Positions 10,916-21,429 of a DNA stretch of 64,000 nucleotides are shown piece by piece (position 1 is the stretch's first letter; the number at the start of each line of letters is the position of its first letter). The stretch lies in NCBI GenBank assembly GCA_023548195.1, contig JAJHZJ010000121.1, forward strand, positions 612,347 to 676,346, given 5' to 3'. This DNA is from Bettongia penicillata ogilbyi. Its lineage: Eukaryota; Chordata; Mammalia; Diprotodontia; Potoroidae. The position numbers and the translations under genes are program-made. The notes under the pieces are model-generated. The model was given only the letters and a program-made list of their open reading frames with translations. It ran no database searches and was not told the DNA's origin.

Positions 10916-11282
10916 CAGGCATTGAAACCATTTACAGGAGGGAATTATTTTAAGTGAATCTGCCTTTCCCCTATTGTGGATTCCAACTGGTGGAAAAAAA
11001 ATGAAAGAAAAACTTGGCAGGAAATTTTATACTATTTCTCAATGCTCAGGAGAAACAAATAAGTGCAGAATTTCATAATATCATTTCTAGCCTATTGTTC
11101 CTCTCCCTTACTTCCCTTCCTATTATGGAAGAACCATTTCAATTCACACTTCCAGGGTTGGTTTTAACATTAAACTTCTTCTCTGCACAATTATGGTCCC
11201 TAGTTTGGAGATGGTAGGGAAATGTCATCAGGTTCTATGCTTGGCTGGATTCAAAGTACTGATGTTTCTAGATGTCACCCAG
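10916..11282. other. Unclassified interval
   Basis: I recognise nothing here. A 67-codon plus frame at 11014-11217 is hydrophobic by composition only. Confidence 0.35.
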
Positions 11283-11460
11283 GATTGTAGATCAGAAGTT
11301 ATCTAGTCAAACCTTCTCATTTAACAAAAGAGGAAATTGATGCCTGGAGAGGTGAGGTAGTAAGGTCCAAGGTCACTCAGGTAGCAAGTGGCAAAGCTAG
11401 AGTTTCTACATAGGTCTTCTGATGCCAAATCTTTCCATTGTATCACATGGCCTCTAAGAA
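11283..11460 (-). mobile_element. MIR-type SINE, antisense
   Basis: The blocks atctagtcaaaccttctcat, aagaggaaattgatgcctgg, ccaaggtcactcaggtagca and ttctgatgccaaatctttcc are in antisense MIR order. Its last 84 bases form the left arm of the inverted repeat with 11794-11877. Confidence 0.75.
11376..11459 (+). repeat. Left arm of 84-bp inverted repeat
   Basis: Bases 11376-11459 are the reverse complement of 11794-11877 with one mismatch and no gap by direct reading. The arm covers the head-proximal half of a MIR. Confidence 0.93.
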
Positions 11461-11793
11461 GACATTTCTGAATGTTCACAAACCACGTCTATCCATTCCA
11501 TGTACTCTCATGAACTTTTTGTATCCCAAGTTGTGCAGCAAGCCAGGACCTAGTGCTCTCCAATTGTGCTCCAAAGGTACAAATATATTAACAGTTTGTG
11601 TCTCTGTGATCTTTCTAAATAAAGAAATTAAGTATAATGAGGGCATGGTGAGGAGGGGGGCAGGGAAGTAAGATGATTTCCAAAAAATAAAAGATATACT
11701 GCCAGGGTTTCTCATAGCAAAAAGCAAAATAAAGTAATTAAAGATTGGAGAGGTTTGAGCATTTGAAGTTAATATTTGGAAGAGTCCTGAACA
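11460..11793. other. Spacer between inverted-repeat arms
   Basis: These 334 bases separate the arms. There is no recognised repeat. A short G-rich run (ggaggggggcaggg) lies near 11652, and a 129-codon minus frame (11476-11865) runs through the spacer into the right arm without any motif. Confidence 0.5.
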
Positions 11794-11877
11794 TCTTAGA
11801 GGCCATGTGATACAATGGAAAGATTTGGCATCAGAGGACCTATGTAGAAACTCTAGCTTTGCCACTTGCTACCTGAG
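11794..11877 (-). repeat. Right arm of 84-bp inverted repeat
   Basis: Reverse-complement copy of 11376-11459, beginning tcttagaggccatgtgatac and ending ttgccacttgctacctgag. Unlike the left arm, the MIR homology stops abruptly at its outer edge, as expected for a copied fragment and not an independent insertion. Confidence 0.93.
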
Positions 11878-12062
11878 AAATCTACCAAATTTAATTCACT
11901 CAGGGCTGTCTATAAGGATTACCCAGTGAGCTATTTTGACTGGCAACAGAACTGTACCTTCAGAAGAAGCAACATCCTTTATAATGAAATTATAAATATC
12001 CACAGGTATTTTGTTTTAGGAAAGCCATTCAAGACATTGGGCAGACTCCCAGTGATGAACTT

Positions 12063-12220
12063 ATGGCTGAGTCAGGTGGCAGAGTGGATAGAGTATCTGG
12101 CTTGGAATCAGGAAGACCTAAATTTAAATCCAGCCTCAGAGACTTACTGTGTGACCCAGGGCAAGTCACTTAACCACTGTTTGGCTCAGTTTCCTCATCT
12201 ATAAAATAGAGATAATAATA

Positions 12221-12262
<42 letters not shown>

Positions 12263-12365
12263 GGCTCTTATGAGGCTCAAATGAAATAGTAATTGTAAAG
12301 TGTTTAGCATAGCATTTGGTTAAGTAAGTGCTAGACAAATGTTAGCAGCTATTATTATTATTTCT
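12063..12365 (+). mobile_element. MIR/THER1-type SINE, sense, with internal microsatellite
   Basis: Head: ggtggcagagtggatagagt. Core: gggcaagtcacttaaccact and tttcctcatctataaaatag. The 3' part resumes after the CA run with ttatgaggctcaaatgaaat, aaagtgtttagcatagcatt and agctattattattatt. It is a complete element expanded in the middle. Confidence 0.88.
12222..12258. repeat. (CA)n microsatellite inside MIR
   Basis: About 18 CA units grown from the 'aataatacc' segment of the host MIR. Confidence 0.98.
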
Positions 12366-12789
12366 GCTATCATTAGAATATATTAGGATGGGCAGACTAG
12401 AAAGGACTCCCACTGGTATCAGTGGAAGGAGTACCCACATTGATGAGGTCTCATATTCATTGGAAATTCGCAGGTACCAGGAGGTTCACTGAAACCTGTT
12501 CCTGAGTGACCTAAGTAAAAGTAAAGCATATATAGATCCCTTATGAATACTTAGCCCTTAGCCTTTTTACATGCTTTGTTGATTTAGAAGGCACGAGACA
12601 GTCTAGACTAGTTCTGACCAAGATGAGTTGGTTGGTGAAGGAAAATCTCCAGGGGGAGAAATGAACAAGATATCTTCTCATCTGAGCATCAAGCAGGGGT
12701 TTAGTCCTTGAGCCTAGTCAGACACGAGTCCTAGAAAGCCAATTTCAACATATTCAGAGGGATGACAGCATTATTCCATGGCCCGAGAC
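12366..12789. other. Unclassified interval
   Basis: No assignable element. The composition is mixed with no long frame. Confidence 0.35.
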
Positions 12790-13085
12790 TCTAAAAGAGA
12801 AGATGGCTCCAAGGGAACGACAAGCTTTCATAAACAAATTCTAAAAATAAAATCATGAATGGGAAAAAAAGAGCAGCGACCTAAGAGAACAGTTTGATGC
12901 CCCACAAAGCCCCTGCTGAGCTCAGATCTTAAAAGGACTAGTACAGCAAACTGGAAGGAGGGACATATCACCAAGGCCAAATACAAAAGGGAGGCACAGA
13001 CCTCTAAGAATAATATCAGCAAGGTTAAAGCTCAGAAAAAGCGGAGGCTCGTGAAAAATGCCAAGGACAACACATTTCACTCCCA
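12790..13085 (+). mobile_element. Possible CR1/L3 ORF2 linker fragment, sense
   Basis: Conceptual translation around 12990-13070 gives a basic stretch resembling the helical linker between endonuclease and reverse transcriptase of CR1-group elements (ISKVKAQKKRRLVKNAKDN). Similarity is judged by eye on one segment only, and stops interrupt the frame upstream. Confidence 0.35.
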
Positions 13086-13119
13086 CAACTTCCCTACACA
13101 AACTCTCTAGACTGAATGA

Positions 13120-13275
13120 TCCCTGTGCCTTGCATATACTGTATGCATTCCTGCCTCCCCCCTTGACATTCTCCTTGTACAGAATGCCGGCCCTCCTCCT
13201 CTGCACCTTGCAGAATCCAACTCATCCTTTGGAGTCCAGTTGAAGTCCTCGATGCCTCCACAGGAAAGACTGCCA
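13120..13275 (+). mobile_element. L2 3' UTR fragment, sense
   Basis: The order gcattcctgcctcc, ttctccttgtacagaatgcc, ctcctcctctgcaccttgca, aactcatcctttggagtcca and gttgaagtcctcgatgcc follows the L2 3' region upstream of the terminal block. Confidence 0.6.
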
Positions 13276-13314
13276 TGGCTGCCCATCTGCTGGACTCCTG
13301 GAGTAGTCATTTAG

Positions 13315-13612
13315 AAATTGGAGGAGACCACGGGGTCATTTAGTCCATTCTATTCCAAGAAGAGAGTCTAACTTAATTAATTAATTATCTACAACCCTGC
13401 TGAAGGACCTCTAAGGAGGAGGGGAAATCCAGCATCTCTTAAGGTAGATCATTCCGTTTTTGGAACTCAGATTGTTAGAGAGTTTTTCCTGATATTGAAA
13501 TTAAATCTACCTCCTCATAACTTCCAACTTTACCTTCTGATTCTATCCCTCCTTCACATGCTTTGAAGATGACTGTTATGACCCCATAGTCTTCTTCTTC
13601 CCCTCGCCTTCT
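13315..13612 (-). mobile_element. CR1/L3 LINE 3' end, antisense (part 1)
   Basis: Antisense blocks of the L3 3' UTR are in order: ggtcatttagtccattctat, gttagagagtttttcctgat, attaaatctacctcctcata, cttccaactttaccttctga and ccccatagtcttcttc. The element continues at 14870 after two inserted sequences. Confidence 0.8.
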
Positions 13613-14135
13613 AATTTCCACATTGTAATGTTAATTAGATCTTCCCCACTTATTAATAGACCTCAAAGACCTTTTGTTAATTGGTCTTCTAATGAGGCAC
13701 TGGTTCTTAAGGATTGTGTTGCCTCTGACTGAAAAATGTACATATACTCTGAGGTGAGGTTTTACTTTGGGACTTACTCATTGGAAGTGTTTGTTTAGCC
13801 AGACCTGACTCTGGGCAGCCACTAAGAAGCCCTCTGGCTTTGAAAATCCAGATGCTGGTGCTTTTTTTCTGGTAACTATTTATGTATGTAATGGTCAGAC
13901 AGTTTGATCTGTAATGTATGTATTGCTTATGGTCAGACAGTTGAAAGCCCTGTCTGTTGGTTTTTATTTATCTATTAGTATTTTCTCTGAAGTTCAGGGT
14001 GTTGACTTTTTCCCCTGAACTAAGTGAATGATATATGTGCTTGATTAAAGTAGATTTTTGACCCCTCAAAAGTTGCTTTCCTTTTAGAAAAGCAGATTTA
14101 ATAACTTGTACAGCAGGCCCTCCTGTATATGCCTG
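13613..14135 (-). mobile_element. Unclassified interspersed repeat X (LTR-like), copy 2
   Basis: Reverse-complement relative of 3998-4552, inserted inside the antisense CR1/L3. Shared blocks include aggcactggttcttaagg, atatatgtgcttgattaaag and gttgctttccttttagaa. A duplicated ggtcagacagtt motif occurs near 13892 and 13930. Confidence 0.72.
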
Positions 14136-14469
14136 GGTTCTTGCTGAAAAACACATTAAAAATCTCAAATTCTTTCAACTGCTCCTCACATGACATTGAA
14201 AATTGGGAAAATCGAATTGATTATGATTTGTTTTTATTCCACTCTGTATTACTGCTGATATTTTTGCAACTGCCCAAATCATTTTTCACTTGGCTCAGTT
14301 AAGCTTGGAAATTTAACTTTCTTATTCTCTTGTCTCTGAGCTAAGTTTCGAAATGCAGATCTACTGCCAATCATTGTTCTGGTCCTGTATCAAAGAAGCC
14401 TGTTGTTCTTGAAGGATAAAAGTGAATGCTAGGGAGTTTAGTCTGTTATCCAAGGTAATGTGGTCCACT
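14136..14469. other. Unclassified interval
   Basis: Sequence between repeat X and the LTR-like segment. It may belong to either, and I cannot assign it. Confidence 0.3.
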
Positions 14470-14868
14470 GTGGCTAAACTATCCTTGCAGGTGGACTCAA
14501 ACAATGAACATTTCTTAGAATCAGAATGGAAGGAGGGATTGTTGGTAATCCCTCATTCCTAATTTCCAGATAATTATATTGTTTCTCATGCCTGTGATAC
14601 CTCATACTATGTAAACAATCACATTGTTTTCCTATCTGTGATGCTTCATAGTAGCTTCATTGTAGTCAATCATATTGTTTTCTCCATATATAATGCTACT
14701 TCCTAGTTTTGGGATGCTCCTCCTTTTGTCTGTAAAAATTATCTGTCTCCGTTTGGTGTCTTTTGGCTTGCTGAGGAGCTAGGGATCCCTTTTATAGATA
14801 ATTTCTAGCCTCACCAACAAACTGAATGTCCTCAGAACTTGGTGCCTCAGTTTACCTTAATTTTCATC
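14470..14868 (+). mobile_element. Probable solitary retroviral LTR, sense
   Basis: It shows three loosely tandem units of about 45-50 bases with attgttt (14578, 14623, 14674), then an A/T-rich box, ggtgtcttttggcttgctga, a decayed poly(A) signal region (ctcaccaacaaactgaatg) and gaacttggtgcctcagttta at the end. This is the layout of a U3-R-U5. No internal retroviral genes are present. Confidence 0.45.
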
Positions 14869-14869
14869 A

Positions 14870-15575
14870 TGACAATATGGATTCAAATCCCTTCACCAAA
14901 ACTTACTGTGCTCTTCTGAACTCTTCTCGACTTACCAATGTCCTTTATAAATGGTAACTTACAGGACTGAGAACAATGTATTTCAGATGAGGTCTGTGAG
15001 GGCAGAGTATTGGATGCTATGCCTTGTTTAATGCAGCTCAAGATTTTTTAGTTGTTACATAATATTGGTGACTCCTCCCAAACTTACAATCCCCTAAAAG
15101 TTCCAGATATTTTCCTAACGAACTACTATGTAACTGTAACGAACTACTATCTAACCGTATCTTTTCTATTCTGAACTTGTGAAAGATATTTTTGGTACCT
15201 AAAGGTAAGACTTTGTATCTATCACTATTGAATTACAACTTATTAGATTCACTCCAACTCTTTTGCCTGTCATTTATGTTAGCTGTCCCACCAACTTAGT
15301 ACTATTTGTAAATATGATGACCATACTCTCTATTACTTTATTCGAGATCTAGGTAAAAATGCTAAACAGCACAGGCCCAAGGACCAATAGAATCGTTGGG
15401 TTCTCCAATGATGATTGTCTGTCATGTTGACATTAAACCAACAATGGCTAATCTTTGAATCCAGTCATCTAATCAGTTGTGAATCCATTTTATTATATTC
15501 TAGTTCTCTCTTTTCTTTTCTCCATAAGAGTAATATAACATATTTTATCAAAATTTTTGCCACTCCTTTAACATT
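14870..15575 (-). mobile_element. CR1/L3 LINE reverse-transcriptase region, antisense (part 2)
   Basis: Continuation of the element at 13315. Antisense signature blocks include cttcaccaaaacttactgtg, acttaccaatgtcctt, actgagaacaatgtatttca, gactttgtatctatcactat, aaatgctaaacagcacaggc and ccaaggaccaatagaatcg, followed by agtcatctaatcagttgtga. These lie over the reverse transcriptase region. Frames are broken throughout. Confidence 0.82.
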
Positions 15576-15629
15576 CCATTTATTGTGTCTTATACTGATA
15601 TTTAACTTTTTTTTACATAGTGAAAAATG

Positions 15630-15770
15630 TACTAATCTATCATTTAATAGCTGTATGTCCTTAAGCAAGTCATTCAACCTATCAGAACCCCATTTTCTTC
15701 ACCTATAAAATGGTGATAACTTGTGCTGCCCACTCAGCAAGGTTTTGTTGTATCTCAGAAAGGCATGCAT
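15630..15770 (+). mobile_element. MIR fragment, sense
   Basis: Blocks agctgtatgtccttaagcaa, tcattcaacctatcagaacc and tcacctataaaatggtgata match a MIR core in sense orientation. Confidence 0.65.
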
Positions 15771-15879
15771 GCATGTAGACCATTTTATAATCATATTTTA
15801 ATATTTCAGCAATCTGATTTTTTTGGTGTGGTCAATCTCTCCACCAATAAAGATTCCATATACTAAATAACTTAGCTGA

Positions 15880-16097
15880 TGAGTCTTTGAGGATATTATG
15901 TCTATTTCTATATAAACATATAGATATCTATCTCTATATATACACAGAGAGACAAAGATATACATAAAAACAAAAGAAAGAAGGTTGGAAGGAAGGACAG
16001 TAGGGAGAGAGGGAGGGAAAAAAGAAGGGAAAGAGGAAAGAAGGAAAGGAGGGAGAAAGAAGGGAGAGAGGAAAGAAAAAGGGAGGAAGGAAGAAAT
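15880..16097. repeat. TA-rich then GGAA/GAGA simple repeat
   Basis: An A/T patch (15905-15945) runs into about 125 bases of purines (15972-16097: gaaggaagga, gagagaggga, aaagaggaaa). This strand asymmetry produces long artefactual frames of Ser, Leu and Phe on the minus strand. Confidence 0.95.
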
Positions 16098-16374
16098 GAA
16101 CTATATTTGAACATTTTCTAGCTTGGTAAGAAGTACCATGGTACAGAGTTTGTGTGTTTCTAGTACAATCTTTGAAATTCCAAGACCACTTCCATGCCAT
16201 GAAGAGGCTCATGGACTAGGATGAAGGAATCTCCATCTTTCTCTTCCCTTCTCTTCTTTCTCCTTTCCTACTTTATTCTTTGCATTGTTATTCCCTTCAC
16301 AATTACATTGTAAGCTTTTGGGGTTAGATTCGGTTTCAAACTGTTTTGTAACCTCTACAATACCCAAATAAAAA

Positions 16375-16505
16375 GCACTGGATCAAATCTAAAGACCTGT
16401 ATCATTTTGGGCACGTCGTTTAATCACCCTGAACCTCATTTTCCTCATCCAGAAAAGAAGGCAGTTGGAATACGGTCCTTTCCAGCTCTAAGTTTATGAT
16501 TCTAT
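16375..16505 (+). mobile_element. MIR-type SINE, sense
   Basis: Blocks gggcacgtcgtttaatcacc, attttcctcatccagaaaag, ggtcctttccagctctaagt and ttatgattctatg. The tail matches the mammal-wide MIR variant. Confidence 0.72.
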
Positions 16506-16799
16506 GGTAGCTTGTGCATAGCAGACACTCAATAACTATTGACATTGAATAAAAGTACAAATTAGGAACATAGCAAGCCTTGATCATCTATTCAAATTAG
16601 TCATTTACTCTCCATTGAGTCAATAACAGGAAAGAGAAAATGAATAAAGGAAGGGAAGATATCTAATCACTTGCTTTTTTTCTGTTCTAGTCTTATCTCC
16701 CCATTCTATCCAGGAATCTCCTTAGAGGTAAGACCTAAGTAAGTTGCTTTTTTATTCCCTATTCTCTTCCCAAACCCAACAGTGCCATCAGTCTAGTAG

Positions 16800-17015
16800 A
16801 AGGATTATAGGACAAGGAGTCTGCAGTCCTTAGCTTAATTTTTGCTTTAGGCATCTACTAATTGTGTGATCCTGTAAGTCACTTTCCCTCTGGGTTTCAG
16901 TTTCCCTATCTATAAAATGAGGATAGTAATCCCTGCACTATTTACTTCACAATTTTGTAGGAAAAGAACTTTAAAAACCTCAAAGTATTAAATAAATGTG
17001 AACTGTTCCTATCTG
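16800..17015 (+). mobile_element. MIR-type SINE, sense
   Basis: Head ggacaaggagtctgcagtcc, core taattgtgtgatcctgtaag and tttccctatctataaaatga, and tail aactttaaaaacctcaaagt and attaaataaatgtgaa. The element is nearly complete. Confidence 0.75.
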
Positions 17016-17069
17016 GTCCTCTATGAATTCTTGGATGAATTAGTATCATTGACCAAGATAGTAGATAGG

Positions 17070-17190
17070 TAGACAGAGCATTTATTAAGTACTTAATATG
17101 TTCCAGGCACTGTGTCAAATGCAAGAGAAACAAATACAAGCAAGCAAAACTGCCCCTTCCCTCAAGGAGCTTATAATCATGTTCTGGTCT
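17070..17190 (-). mobile_element. L2 3' end, antisense
   Basis: The antisense L2 terminus is clear: gcatttattaagtacttaat, atgttccaggcactgtg and ccctcaaggagcttataat. Confidence 0.85.
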
Positions 17191-17324
17191 TACACTGAAC
17201 AGAATACAATAGGAAATCTCACATCTGTGTTATAAATGTAAGAAACTATTTTTTATTTACAATAACGTTTTGTTATAATTCTTCTTGGAGGTTTCACTAT
17301 GGCATGTTGATAGTTAATATCATT

Positions 17325-17590
17325 CATTGTTTTGTTCTCCATTCTTAAAGAGGACCATGACATCAGGAGGTTGATGTCATGACTTGCAGGTGAGTTGGAT
17401 TTAAGTGAGGCAGGGCTGTCCGAAGTTACCAGCCTCACTTTCTCCTCCAAAGCCACCTGGGTCCAGTGGTCAGATATGGATCAGGATGACTGGAGATGGC
17501 CTCAGATGTGGTGGGAGACCTTGGCCTTTTTAAGTCAAAGTCTTTCCCAAGTCTTGGTTTGACTGAGGCAACACCCATTCAGTAATTCTG
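17325..17590 (-). mobile_element. Marsupial SINE family B, long variant, antisense
   Basis: Plus-strand blocks are gaggaccatgacatcagga, gtgaggcagggctgtccga, agccacctgggtccagtg, ggatgactggagatggcc, gtgggagaccttggcctttt and gactgaggcaacacccattc. It shares its 3' half with the full copy at 47958, but its upstream part is not the core-SINE head, so the two are related families. Confidence 0.78.
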
Positions 17591-18639
17591 GCTTCTTGGA
17601 AGCTATTCCACGGTACCACAAGCTCAGATAGATGCCACCAAACTAGAAAGACATAGAGCGTGATCTCAACAATAAGCTGCTTACTTATAACAGTTTGGGA
17701 AGACTCATCAGCTGTTGGCTGATGTGATTCTTTTTCTTTCATTAAGTCTCTCCATTAAGTCATGATGAATTTTTGATAGTTGATAAAGTACTCACAATCA
17801 CGAAAGGATAGATCTTCTGAAGTACTGAATTGTGAAGTAATACAGCTTAAAGCAATACTAGAGGCACAGTCACAAAATATCATTAATTGGTTCTGTGAAA
17901 ATACAGCTGGTAAATGCTGTTTAGGAAAAAATAAATTTATTTTTCAAAATAGAAACACTATTAGAGGGCATAAGCTAATTTACTAGAACAATGTTATAAA
18001 TGGGTGGTTGGTTGAATGATATTAAATAAAATTTGATTAGGTTATACTATTAATGTTATTATGAAGTGGCATTGGTCTGAGCAATATTATATTTAATGTG
18101 CTTATAATACTCTTTGTAATGTACCATTAAATAAGATAGGACTGAAATGTAGAATGAAGGAAAATAAAACAATTACAAAGTCATGTCCTTTTCAATGTCC
18201 ACTTTCTCTCACACATGCTGGGTTTTAGCCAAAGTCCACTTTTAATTTCAAGTTCATGTCACCTTTCTGCTTAATATTCAGGAAAAAAAAGCCCAAGGTC
18301 AGGAATTCCTCTTTCAGCTTTTTTTACCTCAATTGAGGGGTTGTAGAAATGAGAAAGAAGATTTTGGTGGTGGGAAAAATGCAGCACAGCCAGTATCATC
18401 TTTCTAGAGCAATAAGAAGCAGATTTTCTCCTCAAGCAAAACCTAATAATTATAGAACAGAGGTATAATGCATATAATATGTACTAACCTATGGGAAAAA
18501 AATTAATAACCAGAGTCATCCAAAAGTAGAATGGATTTTCTAAGTAATCAATTCTTCCATCTTTGGAAGCATTTACATGGGTAAGAATGTTGTTGGAAAA
18601 TTTCACACATCTGATAGATAGGTGTTTAAATTAGCCGGT
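17591..18639. other. Unclassified interval
   Basis: Over 1 kb without a recognised element. Frames of 68-70 codons at 17530-17742 (minus) and 17780-17986 (plus) lack motifs. The sequence is A/T-rich. Confidence 0.35.
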
Positions 18640-18715
18640 GTCTAATGTCCCTCTCAAAAGTGGAATAGTTTGCCTTAGGAGGTGGTAGTTTCTTCCTCAT
18701 TGGAGGAAATAGATG
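18640..18715 (+). mobile_element. CR1/L3 3' end fragment, sense
   Basis: The short stretch aaaagtggaatagtttgcct, aggaggtggtagttt and ctcattggaggaaat matches the 'gtggaatgggctgcctcaggaggtagtg' block of L3. Confidence 0.45.
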
Positions 18716-18839
18716 ATAGATCCAAGGAAACCAAAATGGGAGAGTGGAGAAAGGATTCTTGTTATGGGTATTGCTTGGACTATATTGTGAACCCAGAGAC
18801 TATAAAATTTAAATGCGTGTGTGTGTACACATATTTTGA

Positions 18840-18985
18840 TAAAAATACATGCATATAATTGATTTCCTTCATAATCAAATATATTCTACACATTTGAAAG
18901 CATTATTCTGAGAAAGGGACCTTAAACTTCACCGACTGTCAAAGAATACCAAAAATTTAAGAACCCCTGGACTAAATGGTTTGTG
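18840..18985 (+). repeat. Unclassified old interspersed repeat C, copy 1
   Basis: It shares the ordered blocks aattgatttccttc / cattattctgagaaaggg / aatttaagaacccctgg with 59640-59785 in the same orientation. The family appears ancient. I cannot name it. Confidence 0.55.
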
Positions 18986-19119
18986 AAGTCCCTTCCAACT
19001 TGGATGTTCTATGATTTAGTTTGGAAGGATTTTGATTCTGTGACTCTCCTTGCTGAAATAAGTCTTTCCTGCTAACTTCTCTCTGGAGAAGCTGGAATAA
19101 GTTTGTTCTCTGAGTTTTT

Positions 19120-19690
19120 TTCTAAAGGACTGATATGCACAAAAATCTTTATAGCAGCTCTTTTTGTGCTGGCAAAGAATGGGAAACTGAGGGGACACCA
19201 TCATTTGGGGAATGGCTGAACAAATTGTATATTATTATGATGCAATACTATTGTGGTATGAGAAATGATGAGCAGGATGGTTTCAGAAAAACCTAGGAAG
19301 ACTTACATGAACTGATGCAAAGTGAAGTGAACAAAACAAGAGAACATTGTATACAGTAACTGCAACATTGTAACGATGATCAGTTGCAAAAGATTTAACT
19401 ACTTTGGATTAAAACAATGATCCCAAGATAAGTGCAATGGACTCAGTGAAAAATGTTATCCACTTTCTGAGAGAAACTGATGAAATTTGAATGCAAATTG
19501 AAGTATAATGTTTTTCCACTTTCTTCATGCTTTTTTGTAGCATGGCTAATATGGAAATATGTTTTGAAATGATTTTATATGTGTAATTGGCACCATCTTG
19601 CTTGCTTTCTCAGTGGGTAGGAGAGGGACAGGAGGGAGAAGAAAAATCTAGAGTTCAAAATAGAAAAAAAAATGTCAAAATAAAAAAAAT
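19120..19690 (+). mobile_element. L1 LINE 3' end, sense
   Basis: The end of ORF2 is recognisable from cagctctttttgtgctggca, ggggaatggctgaacaaatt and agaaatgatgagcaggatgg to cctaggaagacttacatgaa. A 3' UTR follows and an A-rich tail (19661-19690). 5'-truncated and full of stops, it is a dead retrotransposition product. Confidence 0.82.
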
Positions 19691-20094
19691 AATTTTTTCT
19701 ACCCTTCAATACCAGAGGTCAGGGCTGATCTTCTTCAGTTGACTTGAATATCTCTTTAAGCTGACATTGTATATATGTTTTATGGTTTTTTTGTTTTATT
19801 TTGCTTTTTAGAGGGAGAAAAGATAAAGGTGTAAGATTCAAGTAGAAAATGGATATTTTATGTACAAAATTACACATTTTATAAGTAACTTTAATTTTTG
19901 CTTTTTGATTAATGAATCTGTTTGCAGTCCCTTTGCTTGAGAACTAATTCTCACACAACCAATTCATCCAACTACAATTGGCATCATTCAGGAGAGAGAA
20001 TCTTAGCTTCCCCTCCCTGCCTAAACAATACTATCCAAAATCCTGTTTGCACTGCCTAAAATCTCCTTTAACTCTGTGGATTAATGTTAAAGTG
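19691..20094. other. Unclassified interval
   Basis: Mostly T-rich sequence. Nothing is recognised. Confidence 0.35.
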
Positions 20095-20265
20095 GATAAA
20101 ACATTGTGCCTCTGGATTAGACTAAGGAAATCTTGATAGTAGGTGCCACTGTTCCTAACTCTGCTATCTTGAACTAGTTGTTTAACATCCTCCCTATGAA
20201 AAGGAAAAGAATTGGACCAGACTGTGTTTTGTTTCTTCAAGCTCTAGTTTTCTGTAATTCTCTGA
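20095..20265 (+). mobile_element. MIR fragment, sense, decayed
   Basis: Blocks tggataaaacattgtgcctc, ctatcttgaactagttgttt and tccctatgaaaaggaaaaga are consistent with a strongly mutated MIR. Confidence 0.45.
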
Positions 20266-21429
20266 CAACTGACATGCAGATGTACAACATAGACTTGAGT
20301 TTTCATGGTTTTCAAAGGAAGCCATCTACTAACTGGCTATTCCTTCATTCTCCGATAGCTTCTGAAAGTACTTTTTCCTGAGTAAAGTTTAAATGATCTG
20401 TTTCTTTCCCTCTTTCTTCCCCAGCTTCCTTCCTTTCCCCTTTTTCTTTTTTCTCACTCTTAAATGGCGCTATGTTCTTGCTATTTTTTTATATATAGTG
20501 TTAACATTTGAATAGAGCCTTTTGTCTGAGAAACACTTCCTTAGTCACTCTGATATGTATATAAATTTATAATCAGTGTACCCTATAGCAGGGTTTAGAG
20601 AATCTTTAGCAATTGATCCTTCCACAATGAGAGACAGTAAAAACATATCTAATTTTTAATAACAGTGCCATTCAAGCACCTTTTTTTGATTATATGGCTT
20701 TCAGTTAGGGTTTAATACTTGCTTACTAAATCAAATCTATTTTGATAGGATTCAGTGCATTCACATATATTCAACTCTTTCATTAGGTTTCAAATCATTC
20801 TTAGGTTGAATTAATTGACTTTGGATGAGTGTCAAATGTTTCTTGGGATTTCAAGTAACTATCCTGGCTTCAATTAAATCAATTAGTTTTTCAATGGACA
20901 CCATTCACCGCAGTTCTTTCAAAATGGGCTATCTTTTGCATTAGCTTTAGCTAATCTTTCTCTTACATTCCAGATGAAAATACTTGTATTTCTTCTGTTG
21001 TTTGTTTCATGTCACTTAAAAATCATTTAATCAAAGGGCAGGCTTCCCTCTGAGAGATTCTACTTCTGAAGTAACCCAAGTGGGGTACACTTCTGACTTT
21101 TCCCATCAGTACATAGGTCATATATGCAGCTGACTGCTTCATCTCAGCGATGATAATTCTAGGTTCAGGTTTATTGAACTCTCAGTAACTTCAACTTCAT
21201 AAATTCAAACTGATTTCAAAGTTTCAGGAAGAATCTAATATTTGGTACCATATCAATCAAATGATAATCCCAATTAGTGGGAATAATGAATGTTATGAAG
21301 CGATCTCTTGTATTGAAATTTGTACTATTTGAATTTATAATTATCTCAAAGATGGTATTTGGTTCCAGCACAGTAGAAATAAACAGTGAGAATTTGAATA
21401 ATGAGACCACTTCACAAGATTCTCACTCA
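20266..21429. other. Unclassified interval
   Basis: 1.16 kb of A/T-rich DNA with no recognised element and no convincing frame. Two opposing 63-64 codon frames near 21216-21468 have no motif. Confidence 0.35.

Noticed and set aside
11476..11865. 129-codon minus frame across the inverted-repeat spacer
   Set aside because: It ends inside a MIR-derived repeat arm and contains no recognisable motif.
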